This document shows, piece after piece, positions 1 to 8,293 of a stretch of DNA of 64,000 bases. The stretch comes from CAYQTL01 sp964420405 (GTDB lineage: Bacteria; Acidobacteriota; Thermoanaerobaculia; Thermoanaerobaculales; Sulfomarinibacteraceae): NCBI GenBank assembly GCA_964420405.1, contig CAYQTL010000008.1:71226-135225 (forward strand), given 5' to 3'. The position numbers and the translations under genes were made by a program. Position 1 is the stretch's first letter. The number at the start of each line of letters is the position of its first letter. Under the pieces are notes generated by a model. The model saw nothing but the letters and a program-made list of their open reading frames with translations. It made no database searches and had not been told where the DNA came from.

Positions 1-1
1 G

Positions 2-2263
2 AGGTTCGACGACGGCGAGGCGCTGCTGCGGAGCCTCGACGGCCTGTTCGCCGCCAGCGAGACCGTCACCGCCGCCGAGTGGTCCCGGTTCGTGGAACGG
101 CTGGGCCGTGGGCCCTCCCGGGGTCCGTTCGAAGCGGTGGCCGCGATCGAGGGGCCGCCCGGTCGCGGTGTCCTCTTCCAGGAGCCACCTCCGGCCGGCG
201 CGGAGCGCATCTCCTCGATCCTCGTCGAGGCTGTCGCCGTGCTGTCGGAGGCCGGCGGGGACCGCAACGTCCTGTGGCCGCTCGTGCTCGCGACCGCGGA
301 CGGAACCGAGCTTCTGGTGCTGGCCGACTGCGCCCGGCAGGAACCGCCGCCGGGGGATGTCGGCGATCCGCCGGACCTCTGGTTCGCGGTGGCGCTGCCG
401 GTCGACGAGCTGGTGCGGGAGGTGCTCGTGAACCGCGACCCGGACGTCGCGGTCGTGGCGGAGGTCGACCGGAAGGACGGGCCCGGGGTAGCGGTCGCGT
501 CGGTGCCGCCCTCGCCGGGTGCGGCGCCCGCCGGTCCGTGGCCCGACCGTGTCGTAGAGGAGATCCCTCTCGCCAACGGCGTTCTCCAGCTCGCCTTCTC
601 GCCGGTGCCGGGATTCGAGGTCCGCCAGGGCAGCGATCGGCCATGGTGGATTCTCGCCGCGGGCCTGGTCATCAGCGGCTTCGCCTTCGTGGTGCTGCAG
701 ACCCTGGCGCGGATCCACGACCGCGCCGTCGCACTCGCCGCCGAGATGACGCGCGCCCAGTCGGAGACCCTCGGCCGCTACCGCGCCCACCTCGAGCAGA
801 CGCCGCTCGCGGCCGTCGAGTGGGACGCCGACCGGCGGATCACGTCGTGGAACCCGGCCGCCGCTCGGGTGTTCGGCCATCGCGCCGAGGACGCGCTCGC
901 CCACGGCGTCGGGTTGCTCGAGCCGACCGACGGGGGCGGCCCCCTCGCTGCACTGCTCGACCGGATCGCCGCCGACGGTATCGGGCGCGACACCCTGACG
1001 GTCACGCGCCGCGACGGTCGCCCGGTGGTGACCGAGTGGTACGGCACGGCCATCACGGGCGACGGCGGGCGGCTGCTTGCGATCGCGACACTCGCCGACG
1101 ACGTCACCGAGCAGGTGGAGCTGCAGGACCGCCTGCGACACTCCCAGAAGATGGACGCGGTGGGTCGGCTCGCGGGCGGCATCGCGCACGACTTCAACAA
1201 CATCCTGACTGCGATCCTGGGCCACGCCGACCTCGTGCTGGTGGGGCTGCCCGCCGGCGACGAGGTGCGGCGCCACGTCGAGATGATGCGCGACTCGGCC
1301 TCCCGGGCGGCCGATCTCACCCAGCAGCTGCTCGCCTTCTCGCGACGACAGGTTCGCGAGCCCCGCCCGCTGGACCCGGCGACGGTTGTGACCGGGGTGG
1401 TGCCGATGCTGCGTCGTCTCATCGGCGAGAACACCGAGCTGTCCACCCGCCTGCCGTCCGAGACGTGGCCGGTCCTGGCCGACCGCGGCCAGCTCGAGCA
1501 GGTCCTCGTAAACCTCGCGGTCAACGCCCGCGACGCCATGCCCTCGGGCGGACGCCTCGAGCTGCGGGTCGGCAACCTCGCCGGCGCCGACGGACAGGGT
1601 GACCGGGTGGAGCTGGTGGTGACCGACACGGGGGTCGGCATGGACCGCGACACCATGGCGCGGATCTTCGAGCCCTTCTTCACCACCAAGGAGCGCGGCC
1701 GCGGCACGGGGCTCGGCCTCGCCACGGTGTACGGCATCGTCGACGGCAGCGACGGCACCATCGAGGTCAACAGCCGCCCCGGCGCCGGCTCGACCTTCCG
1801 GATCCTGCTGCCGCGGGCGGCCGGGGAGGCCGCCGACGGTCGGGAACGGCCAGCCGGGATCGCCGAAACCTCCGACATGTCCTCGCTCGGGGTCGAGGTG
1901 CTCCTCGTCGAGGACGATCCGGCGGTGCGGGAGCTCACCGCGGACATGCTCACGATGGCGGGCTATCGCGTCCGCGAGGCGCCGGACGCCGAGACCGCCC
2001 TGCGTCTGGCCGAGGCGCGACCCGCCCGTCCGGACCTGCTGCTCAGCGACGTGGTCCTGCCGGGCCGGACCGGTGCCGAGCTGGCCCGGGAGCTGCGGCG
2101 GCGCTGGCCCGGTCTCCGGGTCGTCTTCATGAGCGGGTACCCCGAGGACGCCCTCGGACGCCACGGAGTGCTCGACGAGGGCGTCGAGCTGATCCAGAAG
2201 CCGTTCACGGCGACGCTCCTCCTGGAGCGTCTGCGGACCGTGCTCCGCTGTCCGACGTCGTGA
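2..2263 (+). CDS. Hybrid sensor histidine kinase with receiver domain (5' end outside window)
   Basis: The frame is open from the first bases, so the true start lies upstream; 753 residues are visible. The N-terminal ~210 residues look like the end of an extracytoplasmic CHASE-type sensor. One transmembrane helix follows (about 215-234), then a PAS domain (~255-370). The HisKA phospho-acceptor is His396 in GGIAHDFNN. The HATPase domain has an N-box near 504-508, then DTGVGMD and GTGLGL. A C-terminal receiver domain has acidic VEDD, phospho-acceptor Asp683 in LLSDVV and the conserved Lys in QKPF. It should autophosphorylate on His and pass phosphate to its own receiver; no output domain is attached, so a partner phosphotransfer protein or regulator is expected. 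The signal is unknown. Its 3' end overlaps the convergent methyltransferase gene by 59 bp. Confidence 0.9.
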   Translation, partial: RFDDGEALLRSLDGLFAASETVTAAEWSRFVERLGRGPSRGPFEAVAAIEGPPGRGVLFQEPPPAGAERISSILVEAVAVLSEAGGDRNVLWPLVLATADGTELLVLADCARQEPPPGDVGDPPDLWFAVALPVDELVREVLVNRDPDVAVVAEVDRKDGPGVAVASVPPSPGAAPAGPWPDRVVEEIPLANGVLQLAFSPVPGFEVRQGSDRPWWILAAGLVISGFAFVVLQTLARIHDRAVALAAEMTRAQSETLGRYRAHLEQTPLAAVEWDADRRITSWNPAAARVFGHRAEDALAHGVGLLEPTDGGGPLAALLDRIAADGIGRDTLTVTRRDGRPVVTEWYGTAITGDGGRLLAIATLADDVTEQVELQDRLRHSQKMDAVGRLAGGIAHDFNNILTAILGHADLVLVGLPAGDEVRRHVEMMRDSASRAADLTQQLLAFSRRQVREPRPLDPATVVTGVVPMLRRLIGENTELSTRLPSETWPVLADRGQLEQVLVNLAVNARDAMPSGGRLELRVGNLAGADGQGDRVELVVTDTGVGMDRDTMARIFEPFFTTKERGRGTGLGLATVYGIVDGSDGTIEVNSRPGAGSTFRILLPRAAGEAADGRERPAGIAETSDMSSLGVEVLLVEDDPAVRELTADMLTMAGYRVREAPDAETALRLAEARPARPDLLLSDVVLPGRTGAELARELRRRWPGLRVVFMSGYPEDALGRHGVLDEGVELIQKPFTATLLLERLRTVLRCPTS

Positions 2264-3371
2264 CCGGCCACGGGGCCCTCGCCACCACGAGCGCGTTCGC
2301 GAACGGCGTCCCGCCGCTCATCCCGTGCGACTCCACCCGGAGCCCCATGGCGCGCAGCGACTCGGCGACGGTGGCGACGCCGAGGAAGCAGAGCGTCTGA
2401 CGGGGTCGTCCCCGCAGCACCGCCCGCAGCCGCTCGGCCACCCGGGTCGCGACGGCCCGAGCCGGTCGCGACAGGTCGACCTCCCGGACCACGAGGACCC
2501 CGCCGGGCTCGAGCGCCGACGCGGCGCGCCGCAGCACCGACGCCTGGTCCTCCTCCCCGAGATAGTGGAGCACGTCGATCAGGAGGATCGCCCGGCACCG
2601 GGGAATCGCCACCCTCCGCAGGTCGCCCTGCTGGATCTCGGCGTCGCCCGCCAGCGCCCGGCGGGCGACACGCACCGCGCGGCGGTCGGCCTCCACGCCG
2701 TGCAGACGCAGTCCGATCCCGGCTGCTCCCCGGTCGCGCGCCGCGGTCCGGAGCAACGCGAGCGCGATCCCTCTGCCGCAGCCGAGATCCCACAGGCTGC
2801 CCGTGCCGGGCAGGAGACCGACCCCGAGCAGCGCCAGGTACACGGGGTCGTGCAACATCTTGCCGCGCACGAACTCCCAGTGGAGGAAGCCGGCCTCCAG
2901 GTACGGGCGGGCCGCCCGCTCGAGCAGCCGTCTGGTCGGCAGGTCGTGGCGCCGCAGCCGGAGCGCGGCCCACGCGGAGGCCCCGAAGGCGGCACCCAGG
3001 AGCGTCCCGAGCGCGACGCTGCCGACCGTCAGGTCCGCGGCGAACATCCACGGGTCGACCCGGCGCAGCGCGTCCCACTCCAGCGGGTGCGTCCGGCCGC
3101 GCAGCAGCCACGCTCCGAGCTGAATCTCGGCCGCGATCAGGACGGGCGCCACCAGCGGGTTGCTGAGGTTGGCCGCCAGGTACATGAGAAGCCGGTTCAG
3201 ACGCAGCAGGGTTCCGGCAGCGAGACACAGGCCGAGGTGCAGGCCGTACAGCGGCAGGCAGCCGATGAACACGCCGATCGCGATCGACGCCGACTGCCGT
3301 CCGGGCGTGTCCGCCTCGGTCCGGAGCCTGTACAGCAGCTCCGCCAGTCGGCGGCCGAAACGCCGCCTCAC
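2205..3371 (-). CDS. DUF2062 membrane domain fused to a SAM-dependent methyltransferase
   Basis: A protein of 388 residues. Residues ~1-140 are a DUF2062-type region with hydrophobic helices (FIGCLPLYGLHLG, NLSNPLVAPVLIAAE). Residues ~185-345 form a class I methyltransferase fold with the SAM-binding glycine loop DLGCGRG near residue 195, an acidic residue after strand 2 (GVEAD) and a DVLHYL stretch typical of small-molecule methyltransferases. The substrate cannot be told. It lies downstream of, and in line with, a small membrane protein gene (44 bp gap), so the two are probably cotranscribed. The last ~20 codons run antisense into the histidine kinase gene, an unusual convergent coding overlap. 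Confidence 0.8.
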   Translation of the reverse strand: MRRRFGRRLAELLYRLRTEADTPGRQSASIAIGVFIGCLPLYGLHLGLCLAAGTLLRLNRLLMYLAANLSNPLVAPVLIAAEIQLGAWLLRGRTHPLEWDALRRVDPWMFAADLTVGSVALGTLLGAAFGASAWAALRLRRHDLPTRRLLERAARPYLEAGFLHWEFVRGKMLHDPVYLALLGVGLLPGTGSLWDLGCGRGIALALLRTAARDRGAAGIGLRLHGVEADRRAVRVARRALAGDAEIQQGDLRRVAIPRCRAILLIDVLHYLGEEDQASVLRRAASALEPGGVLVVREVDLSRPARAVATRVAERLRAVLRGRPRQTLCFLGVATVAESLRAMGLRVESHGMSGGTPFANALVVARAPWPVTTSDSGARSADAPGGASP

Positions 3372-3414
3372 GGCCTCGCCGGCGGCGCCGTCGCCCCGCC
3401 GGCGGGTGCGGCCC

Positions 3415-3765
3415 TCATGACGCCGCCGGCGGAGCGCCCCGCAGCAGGAAACCGACGACCGCGAGGGCGGCGGCCGCGAACAGCGCCACCGACGCCATCG
3501 CCTGCGGCACCGGCAGGACCCGACTGACGGCGACCGTGAAGACCAGGCCGACGAGATTGGCGACGAAGCACAGCACCACCGCCCGCACCGGTGAGGAGCC
3601 GGAGACCGCGAGATTGAACAGCGCCGCCACCACCAGCAACAGGCCGGAGCCGACGAACCAGGCGGCGTCGGACGCCCACCGGTCGTAGGCGACCGTCGCG
3701 AATCCGACGTGGGCCAGCCCGAACACGAGCAGGCCGACCGCCGCGATCCGGTGGATGATGGTCAT
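3415..3765 (-). CDS. Small four-helix membrane protein, function unknown
   Basis: A protein of 116 residues made almost entirely of four predicted transmembrane helices, with short loops (about 5-25, 33-55, 62-83 and 86-108). No catalytic or metal motif is visible. The ATG at 3765 is preceded by a strong purine-rich ribosome site (GGGGAGG). It is first in a likely two-gene unit with the DUF2062-methyltransferase. I do not recognise the family. Confidence 0.7.
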   Translation of the reverse strand: MTIIHRIAAVGLLVFGLAHVGFATVAYDRWASDAAWFVGSGLLLVVAALFNLAVSGSSPVRAVVLCFVANLVGLVFTVAVSRVLPVPQAMASVALFAAAALAVVGFLLRGAPPAAS

Positions 3766-3810
3766 GGGCCTCCCCTTTCGACCGGGAGAGGGTACCGCGG
3801 ACGGAGCCCG

Positions 3811-3957
3811 TCAGCGAGCGCCCGCCGCTGGGCGGCGGTGGTGGTCGGTGATCGGGTGCGCGCACGGAGCCCGGGTGACGAGCGAGAGCGCGATGCCGGC
3901 GGCCTCGAGGGCCTTCGACTGGGCGACGAGGTTCGAGCTGCGGGACGTTGCGGGCAT
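3811..3957 (-). CDS. Possible 48-residue small protein
   Basis: A short open frame starting ATG at 3957 with GGAGGT four bases upstream and ending TGA at 3811. All but a few codons end in G or C, as in real genes here. The product begins MPATSRSSNLVAQSK, contains an amphipathic stretch (ALEAAGIALSLVTRA) and a CAHPITDHH segment with one Cys and three His. It lies 45 bp upstream of the small membrane protein gene on the same strand. In DNA this GC-rich, chance frames of this length are common, so I give it only modest support. No homologous family comes to mind. Confidence 0.35.
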   Translation of the reverse strand: MPATSRSSNLVAQSKALEAAGIALSLVTRAPCAHPITDHHRRPAAGAR

Positions 3958-3990
3958 GCGCACCTCCGGGTCGTGCATGCCCCCGTCACC

Positions 3991-4073
3991 AGCTCCCGGG
4001 CCGGGCGGGGTCCAGGGTTTCCGGCGTCGAGCCGGTCGCGGAGCGACCCTTGACGCCGCCCGGCCCGGGAGCT
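3991..4073. repeat. Long perfect inverted repeat, 18 bp arms
   Basis: The arm AGCTCCCGGGCCGGGCGG at 3991-4008 is exactly complementary to 4056-4073, with a 47-base spacer. The spacer itself holds a weaker pair (GGTC near 4009 and GACC near 4046) extending the stem. As RNA it would fold very stably. It is between divergent genes, so it is not a simple terminator; an attenuator or protein-binding site is possible. Confidence 0.7.
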
Positions 4074-4115
4074 ACCCGCCACTCCCTCCCCGCACGACCC
4101 GGGGGTGCTCATGCC

Positions 4116-4262
4116 CCGCGACCCCGCGGCGACCTCCGCGACCCCGGTCGCCACCGTCGCTGTCCCTGACGCTGCCGCTGATCCTGCCGCTGCCGCTGTC
4201 GCTGTCACCTGCCGCTGCGTCGGGCACGGACGGGCACGGACGCGGACGCGGAGGCGGGCCCC
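4116..4262 (+). repeat. Family B intergenic repeat, copy B1
   Basis: It begins CCGCGACCCCGCGGCGACCT (4116-4135), then CCCGGTCGCCACCGTCGCTG (4143-4162), then CTGCCG/CTGTCG-type hexamers to about 4216, and ends with tandem GGCACGGACG/CGGACGCGG units. The two 20-base blocks occur identically and at nearly the same spacing in copy B2 (28226-28360), which marks a real dispersed element rather than low-complexity drift. Confidence 0.75.
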
Positions 4263-4320
4263 GGTCGCCCGACCGTGCGGCGACCTCGGTGGTATCCTCC
4301 TCACCCGTTGCGGAGGAGCC

Positions 4321-6237
4321 GTGGCCGAGACGTTCTACATCACGACGCCGATCTACTACGTCAACGACATGCCGCACCTCGGGCACATCTACACCACGGT
4401 GATGGCCGACGTGTTCGCCCGTTACCAGCGGATGGTGGGCCGAGACGTGCGCTTCCTGACCGGCACCGACGAGCACGGCCAGAAGGTGGAGCAGTCCGCC
4501 GCCGCTCGCGGGATCGGGCCGAAGGACCTCGCGGACCGGGTGGTCGGGCGCTATCACGAGCTGTGGCGAACGCTCGACATCACCCACGACGACTTCATCC
4601 GCACCACCGAGCCGCGCCACGCCGCCGGCGTCTCCGAGCTCATCCGCCGGATCGACGCCGCCGGCGACATCGAGCTCGCCTCCCACGGCGGCTGGTACTG
4701 TGCCGCGTGCGAGGGGTTCTACACCGAGAAGGAGATCGGTGAGGAACGCCTCTGTCCCGACCACGGACGGCCCGTCGAGTGGCACGAGGAGGAGAACCTC
4801 TTCTTCAGGCTGTCGGACTACCAGCAGCGGCTTCTCGACCACTACCGCGAGCATCCCGGGTTCATCCGGCCCGAGAGCCGCCGCAACGAGGTGATCCGCT
4901 TCGTCGAGGGCGGCCTGCGCGACCTGTCCATCTCCCGGGTGAGCCTGAAGTGGGGAATCCCGTTCCCGGGCCATCCCGGGCACGTCGTCTACGTGTGGCT
5001 CGACGCGCTGACGAACTACATGTCGGCGCTCGGCTTCGGCGCCGGCGAGGCGCCCTTGTACGACCGCTACTGGCCCGCGACCGTCCACCTCGTCGGCAAG
5101 GACATTCTCCGCTTCCACTGCGTCTACTGGCCGGCCTTCCTGATGTCGGCCGGTCTGCCGCTGCCGCGGACCGTGTTCGGCCACGGCTGGTGGCTCGCCG
5201 ACGACAGGAAGATGTCCAAGTCGGTCGGCAACGTGGTCCGGCCCGACTACCTGATCCGGCGGTTCGGATCCGACGCGCTGCGCTACTTCCTGGTCCGCGA
5301 GATGACCTTCGGCCAGGACGCGTCGTTCTCGGACCGGGCGTTCCTCGAACGGTTCAACGCGGACCTCGCCAACGCGCTCGGCAACGCGGCGTCACGGACC
5401 CTGGCGATGGCGCGCCGCGATCTCGACGGGCGCGCGCCGGCGCCTGGCGGCGAGGGTCCGCTGCCGGCAGCCGCAGACGCGGCGGTCACCGCGTACCGCG
5501 GTCACATGGAGTCGCTCGAGCCGCAGCGGGCGCTCGAGGCCGCCTGGACGCTGCTCGCCGCCCTCGACGGCCACCTCCAGGAGCGCCAGCCGTGGCGCCT
5601 CGCCAAGGAGGGCGAGGCGGCGCGGCCGCAGCTCGAGGCGGTGCTCGGAGCTGCCCTGGAGAGCCTCCGGATCATGGCGGTGCTGATCGAGCCGGTGATG
5701 CCGGCGACCGCGGCGTCGCTGCGCTCCCAGCTCGGGGCCGCCGCCCTGCCGACCGATCTCGACGCCGCCGCCCGCTGGGGCCTGCTCCCAGAGGGTGCCC
5801 GGCTGGGCGAGCCGGCTCCGCTGTTCCCCCGCGTCGACGTCGAGAAGACCATGAAGGAGCTCGCCATGCGTGACGACACCGCCGATCCCCAGCCCGCCGC
5901 GCCCGACGACGGCACGATCTCCATCGACCAGTTCGCGTCCGTCCAGCTCAAGGTCGCGATCGTCCGGGAAGCCGAGCGGGTTCCCAAGTCGAAGAAGCTC
6001 ATGCGGCTGATGATCGACCTCGGCGAGGCCGAGCCGCGCCAGCTGGTGGCCGGGATCGCGGAGCGCTACACCGCCGAGGAGCTCGTCGGACGGCGCATCG
6101 TCGTGGTGGCCAACCTCAAACCGGCCACGCTGATGGGCGTCACCTCCAACGGCATGCTGCTGGCCGCCTCGGTCGACGGCGAGCCGTTCCTGCTGTCGGT
6201 CGACGAGTCGGTGCCTCCGGGGACGGGCGTGCGCTGA
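4321..6237 (+). CDS. metG: Methionyl-tRNA synthetase with C-terminal tRNA-binding domain
   Basis: Charges tRNA-Met with methionine in the cytoplasm. 638 residues from a GTG at 4321, chosen because GGAGG lies just upstream and the conserved N-terminus (FYITTPIYYVND) begins there. The class I HIGH motif is HLGH at 19-22 and KMSKS is at 297-301. A single zinc knuckle is seen (Cys127, Cys130, Cys145, His148). Residues ~533-638 are an EMAP/Trbp111-type tRNA-binding OB fold (DQFASVQLKVAIV), which usually also dimerises the enzyme. It is a monocistronic gene facing folA across a family A repeat. Confidence 0.97.
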   Translation: MAETFYITTPIYYVNDMPHLGHIYTTVMADVFARYQRMVGRDVRFLTGTDEHGQKVEQSAAARGIGPKDLADRVVGRYHELWRTLDITHDDFIRTTEPRHAAGVSELIRRIDAAGDIELASHGGWYCAACEGFYTEKEIGEERLCPDHGRPVEWHEEENLFFRLSDYQQRLLDHYREHPGFIRPESRRNEVIRFVEGGLRDLSISRVSLKWGIPFPGHPGHVVYVWLDALTNYMSALGFGAGEAPLYDRYWPATVHLVGKDILRFHCVYWPAFLMSAGLPLPRTVFGHGWWLADDRKMSKSVGNVVRPDYLIRRFGSDALRYFLVREMTFGQDASFSDRAFLERFNADLANALGNAASRTLAMARRDLDGRAPAPGGEGPLPAAADAAVTAYRGHMESLEPQRALEAAWTLLAALDGHLQERQPWRLAKEGEAARPQLEAVLGAALESLRIMAVLIEPVMPATAASLRSQLGAAALPTDLDAAARWGLLPEGARLGEPAPLFPRVDVEKTMKELAMRDDTADPQPAAPDDGTISIDQFASVQLKVAIVREAERVPKSKKLMRLMIDLGEAEPRQLVAGIAERYTAEELVGRRIVVVANLKPATLMGVTSNGMLLAASVDGEPFLLSVDESVPPGTGVR

Positions 6238-6255
6238 CCGCGGGTGGCCTTCCGT

Positions 6256-6419
6256 CCCCGATCCCGTTCCCGATGGACACCGTCCCGAGATGTGCCTCGC
6301 TGGCGGGCATGGTGCGGACCACGACCCCGTGGACGGCACTGTTGACGGAACGGTGCCGACGCCGTGACCGGGACGAGGCGGTCGGGATCGGGAACGGGAT
6401 CGAACGGGAACGGGATCGG
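6256..6419. repeat. Family A inverted repeat, copy A1, with G-tract array
   Basis: The arm CGATCCCGTTCCCGAT (6259-6274) is a perfect 16-base inverted match to 6387-6402. The right arm continues as a G-tract array (6384-6419) with five GGG runs separated by 3, 3, 7 and 3 bases, so it could form a G-quadruplex on the plus strand. It fills the gap between convergent metG and folA and may act as a bidirectional transcript end. Confidence 0.75.
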
Positions 6420-6443
6420 ACGGTGCGCTCCGGCGCGCACCGG

Positions 6444-6929
6444 TCACTCCCGCTCCCACACCTCGAACGTCTGCGCGTACTCGTTGCGCTCGTCGGCGGG
6501 ATGGTGCTCGCTGGAGACCAGCCGCCAGCCGTCGAGGTCCAGGGGATCGAGGTGGGTGTCGCCCGGCGGCTCGCCGTGGACCCTGGTCCGGTAGAGCCGG
6601 TCGGCGAGGGGCATCGCCTGCCGGTAGATCACGGCGCCGCCGCCGATGAACGGCTCGTCGTCGCCGGCCGCGGCCGCCAGCGCCGCCTCCAGCGAGCCCA
6701 CCACCAGGGCACCCTCCGCGAGATAGTCGGGATCCCGCGAAACGACCACCATCCGCCGCCCGGGGAGGGGCCTGCCGAGCTCCTCCCAGGTCCGGCGGCC
6801 GACGATCAGGTGGTGGCCCGTCGTCAGACGCTTGAACCGCTTCAGGTCGGCCGGCAGCCGCCACGGCAGCCCGCCGTCGAGCCCGATGACGCCGTTGTCG
6901 GCGACGGCGACGATCACCGACAACGCCAT
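6444..6929 (-). CDS. folA: Dihydrofolate reductase
   Basis: Reduces dihydrofolate to tetrahydrofolate with NADPH, regenerating the cofactor oxidised by the adjacent thymidylate synthase. 161 residues, the usual length. Visible motifs are IGLDGGLPWRLPADLKRFK (substrate site, acidic residue in the LPADLK segment), VGRRTWEELGRPLPGRR (NADPH phosphate site) and FIGGGAVI. The ATG at 6929 shares one base with the thyA stop (TGATG); an in-frame GTG at 6932 is an alternative. Translation is probably coupled to thyA. Confidence 0.95.
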   Translation of the reverse strand: MALSVIVAVADNGVIGLDGGLPWRLPADLKRFKRLTTGHHLIVGRRTWEELGRPLPGRRMVVVSRDPDYLAEGALVVGSLEAALAAAAGDDEPFIGGGAVIYRQAMPLADRLYRTRVHGEPPGDTHLDPLDLDGWRLVSSEHHPADERNEYAQTFEVWERE

Positions 6930-7723
6930 CACACCGCGATCGGCGCCGGGATGTGGGGGTGGGGATCGTAGCCGGACAACGTGAAGCTCGAGCCGTCGAA
7001 GTCGAAGATCGAACGCACCGCAGGGTCGAGGGTCATGGTGGGCAGCGGGCGCGGCTCCCGGGCGAGCTGGGTGCGGGCCTGATCGAGGTGGTTGAGGTAC
7101 AGGTGGGCGTCGCCGAAGGTGTGGACGAGCTCACGCGGCTCGAGACCGGTGACCTGCGCCATCATCATCGTCAGCAGGGCGTACGACGCGATGTTGAACG
7201 GCACGCCGAGGAACACGTCCGCCGAACGCTGGTACAGCTGGCACGACAGCCCGCCCTCGGCGACCCAGAACTGGAACAGGACGTGGCATGGCGGCAGGGC
7301 CATCCTCTCCAGCTCGGCGACGTTCCAGGCGCACACCAGCAGACGGCGAGAATCGGGGTCGACGCGGATACGCTCGACGACGTCGGCGATCTGGTCGACC
7401 GAGCCGCCGTTGGGCGTCGGCCACGACCGCCACTGGGCACCGTACACCGGGCCGAGGTCGCCTTCGGCGTCGGCCCACTCGTCCCAGATCGTCACACCGT
7501 GGTCGTTGAGCCAGCGGACGTTCGTGTCGCCCCGCAGGAACCACAGCAGCTCGTGGATGATCGAGCGCAGATGCAGCCTCTTGGTCGTCAGCAGTGGGAA
7601 ACCCGCCGCCAGGTCGAAGCGCATCTGGTGGCCGAACACCGACAACGTCCCGGTCCCGGTGCGGTCGTCCTTGCGGACGCCCTCGGTCAGGATGCGGTCG
7701 AGCAGGTCGAGGTACGCCCGCAT
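6929..7723 (-). CDS. thyA: Thymidylate synthase (ThyA type)
   Basis: Methylates dUMP to dTMP using methylene-tetrahydrofolate, producing dihydrofolate. 264 residues, the same length as E. coli ThyA. The nucleophile Cys lies in PPCHVLFQFWV; QRSADVFLGVPFNIASYALL and the folate-site Arg in DDRTGTGTLSVFG are conserved. It starts directly at the kdsC stop with no gap and overlaps folA by one base, so it belongs to the long minus-strand operon beginning near 11.7 kb. It is the classical ThyA enzyme, not the flavin-dependent ThyX. Confidence 0.97.
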   Translation of the reverse strand: MRAYLDLLDRILTEGVRKDDRTGTGTLSVFGHQMRFDLAAGFPLLTTKRLHLRSIIHELLWFLRGDTNVRWLNDHGVTIWDEWADAEGDLGPVYGAQWRSWPTPNGGSVDQIADVVERIRVDPDSRRLLVCAWNVAELERMALPPCHVLFQFWVAEGGLSCQLYQRSADVFLGVPFNIASYALLTMMMAQVTGLEPRELVHTFGDAHLYLNHLDQARTQLAREPRPLPTMTLDPAVRSIFDFDGSSFTLSGYDPHPHIPAPIAV

Positions 7724-8293
7724 CTAGGTCTCTTCTCCGATGGCCGCGGCCTCGAGCCAGGGGCCGACCCGCTCGAGCCACCGGCGCTGGGCCTTGAGCA
7801 GCAGCTCGCCCACCTCGCGCACGACTCCTCGTCCGCCAGGAGAGCCGCACACCCAGTGGCAAGCGGCCACGACCTCCGGCGCCGCGTCCGCCGGGCAGGC
7901 CGAGAACCCCACCCGTCCGAGCATCGGCAGGTCCGGCAGGTCGTCGCCGATCGCGGCCGTCCGGAGGTCGTCGACTCCGACCGCGGCCTGCAGGCGGTCC
8001 AGGTCGGCCGCCTTGTCGCGGGACCCCTGCACCACCATCCCGGGCACCACCCCCAGGTCGCGGCACCGGGCGTCGACCGCCGGATGGGAGCGGCCCGACA
8101 GGACCGCGACGCGGACGCCGGCCGACTCGAGCAGCCGGATCGCGAGGCCGTCCCGGACCGAGAACTCCTTGACCTGCTCCCCGTCCGGCCCGTACACCAG
8201 TCGGCCGTCGGTCAGGACCCCGTCGACGTCGAGGACCACCAGCCGGATCGGGTCCAGCCGGCGGCGGATCTCGGGAGGCAGGTGGCTCGGCAT
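7724..8293 (-). CDS. kdsC: KDO-8-phosphate phosphatase (HAD family, KdsC-like)
   Basis: Removes phosphate from 3-deoxy-D-manno-octulosonate 8-phosphate during LPS inner-core synthesis. 189 residues, typical. HAD motif I is DVDGVLTDG, motif II lies in AVLSGR, the motif III Lys lies in SRDKAADL, and motif IV is GDDLPDLPML. The FSVRDG segment after motif I is characteristic of KdsC. The ATG at 8293 overlaps the lptE stop (TGATG), linking two LPS functions. The related HAD enzyme MinPP/CMP-sugar phosphatase is less likely in this context. Confidence 0.88.
   Translation of the reverse strand: MPSHLPPEIRRRLDPIRLVVLDVDGVLTDGRLVYGPDGEQVKEFSVRDGLAIRLLESAGVRVAVLSGRSHPAVDARCRDLGVVPGMVVQGSRDKAADLDRLQAAVGVDDLRTAAIGDDLPDLPMLGRVGFSACPADAAPEVVAACHWVCGSPGGRGVVREVGELLLKAQRRWLERVGPWLEAAAIGEET

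Larger units (their letters stand above)
3958..4320. other. Non-coding divergent region upstream of metG
   Basis: No convincing gene. It holds an 18 bp perfect inverted repeat (arms 3991-4008 and 4056-4073), a family B repeat (4116-4262), and a possible metG -10 box TATCCT at 4293-4298. Both neighbours point away from this region, so it should carry the promoters of metG and of the minus-strand small-protein genes. Confidence 0.6.

Noticed and set aside
79..1602. Long Arg/Pro/Gly-rich open frame overlapping the histidine kinase
   Set aside because: Shadow of a GC-rich gene in another frame; the composition is low-complexity and there are no domains. Many such frames occur across the window.
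4152..4262. CTG/CCG hexamer tract as a coding repeat or CRISPR array
   Set aside because: Units are degenerate, with no constant repeat/spacer pattern, and there are stop codons or poor coding bias; no cas genes are near.
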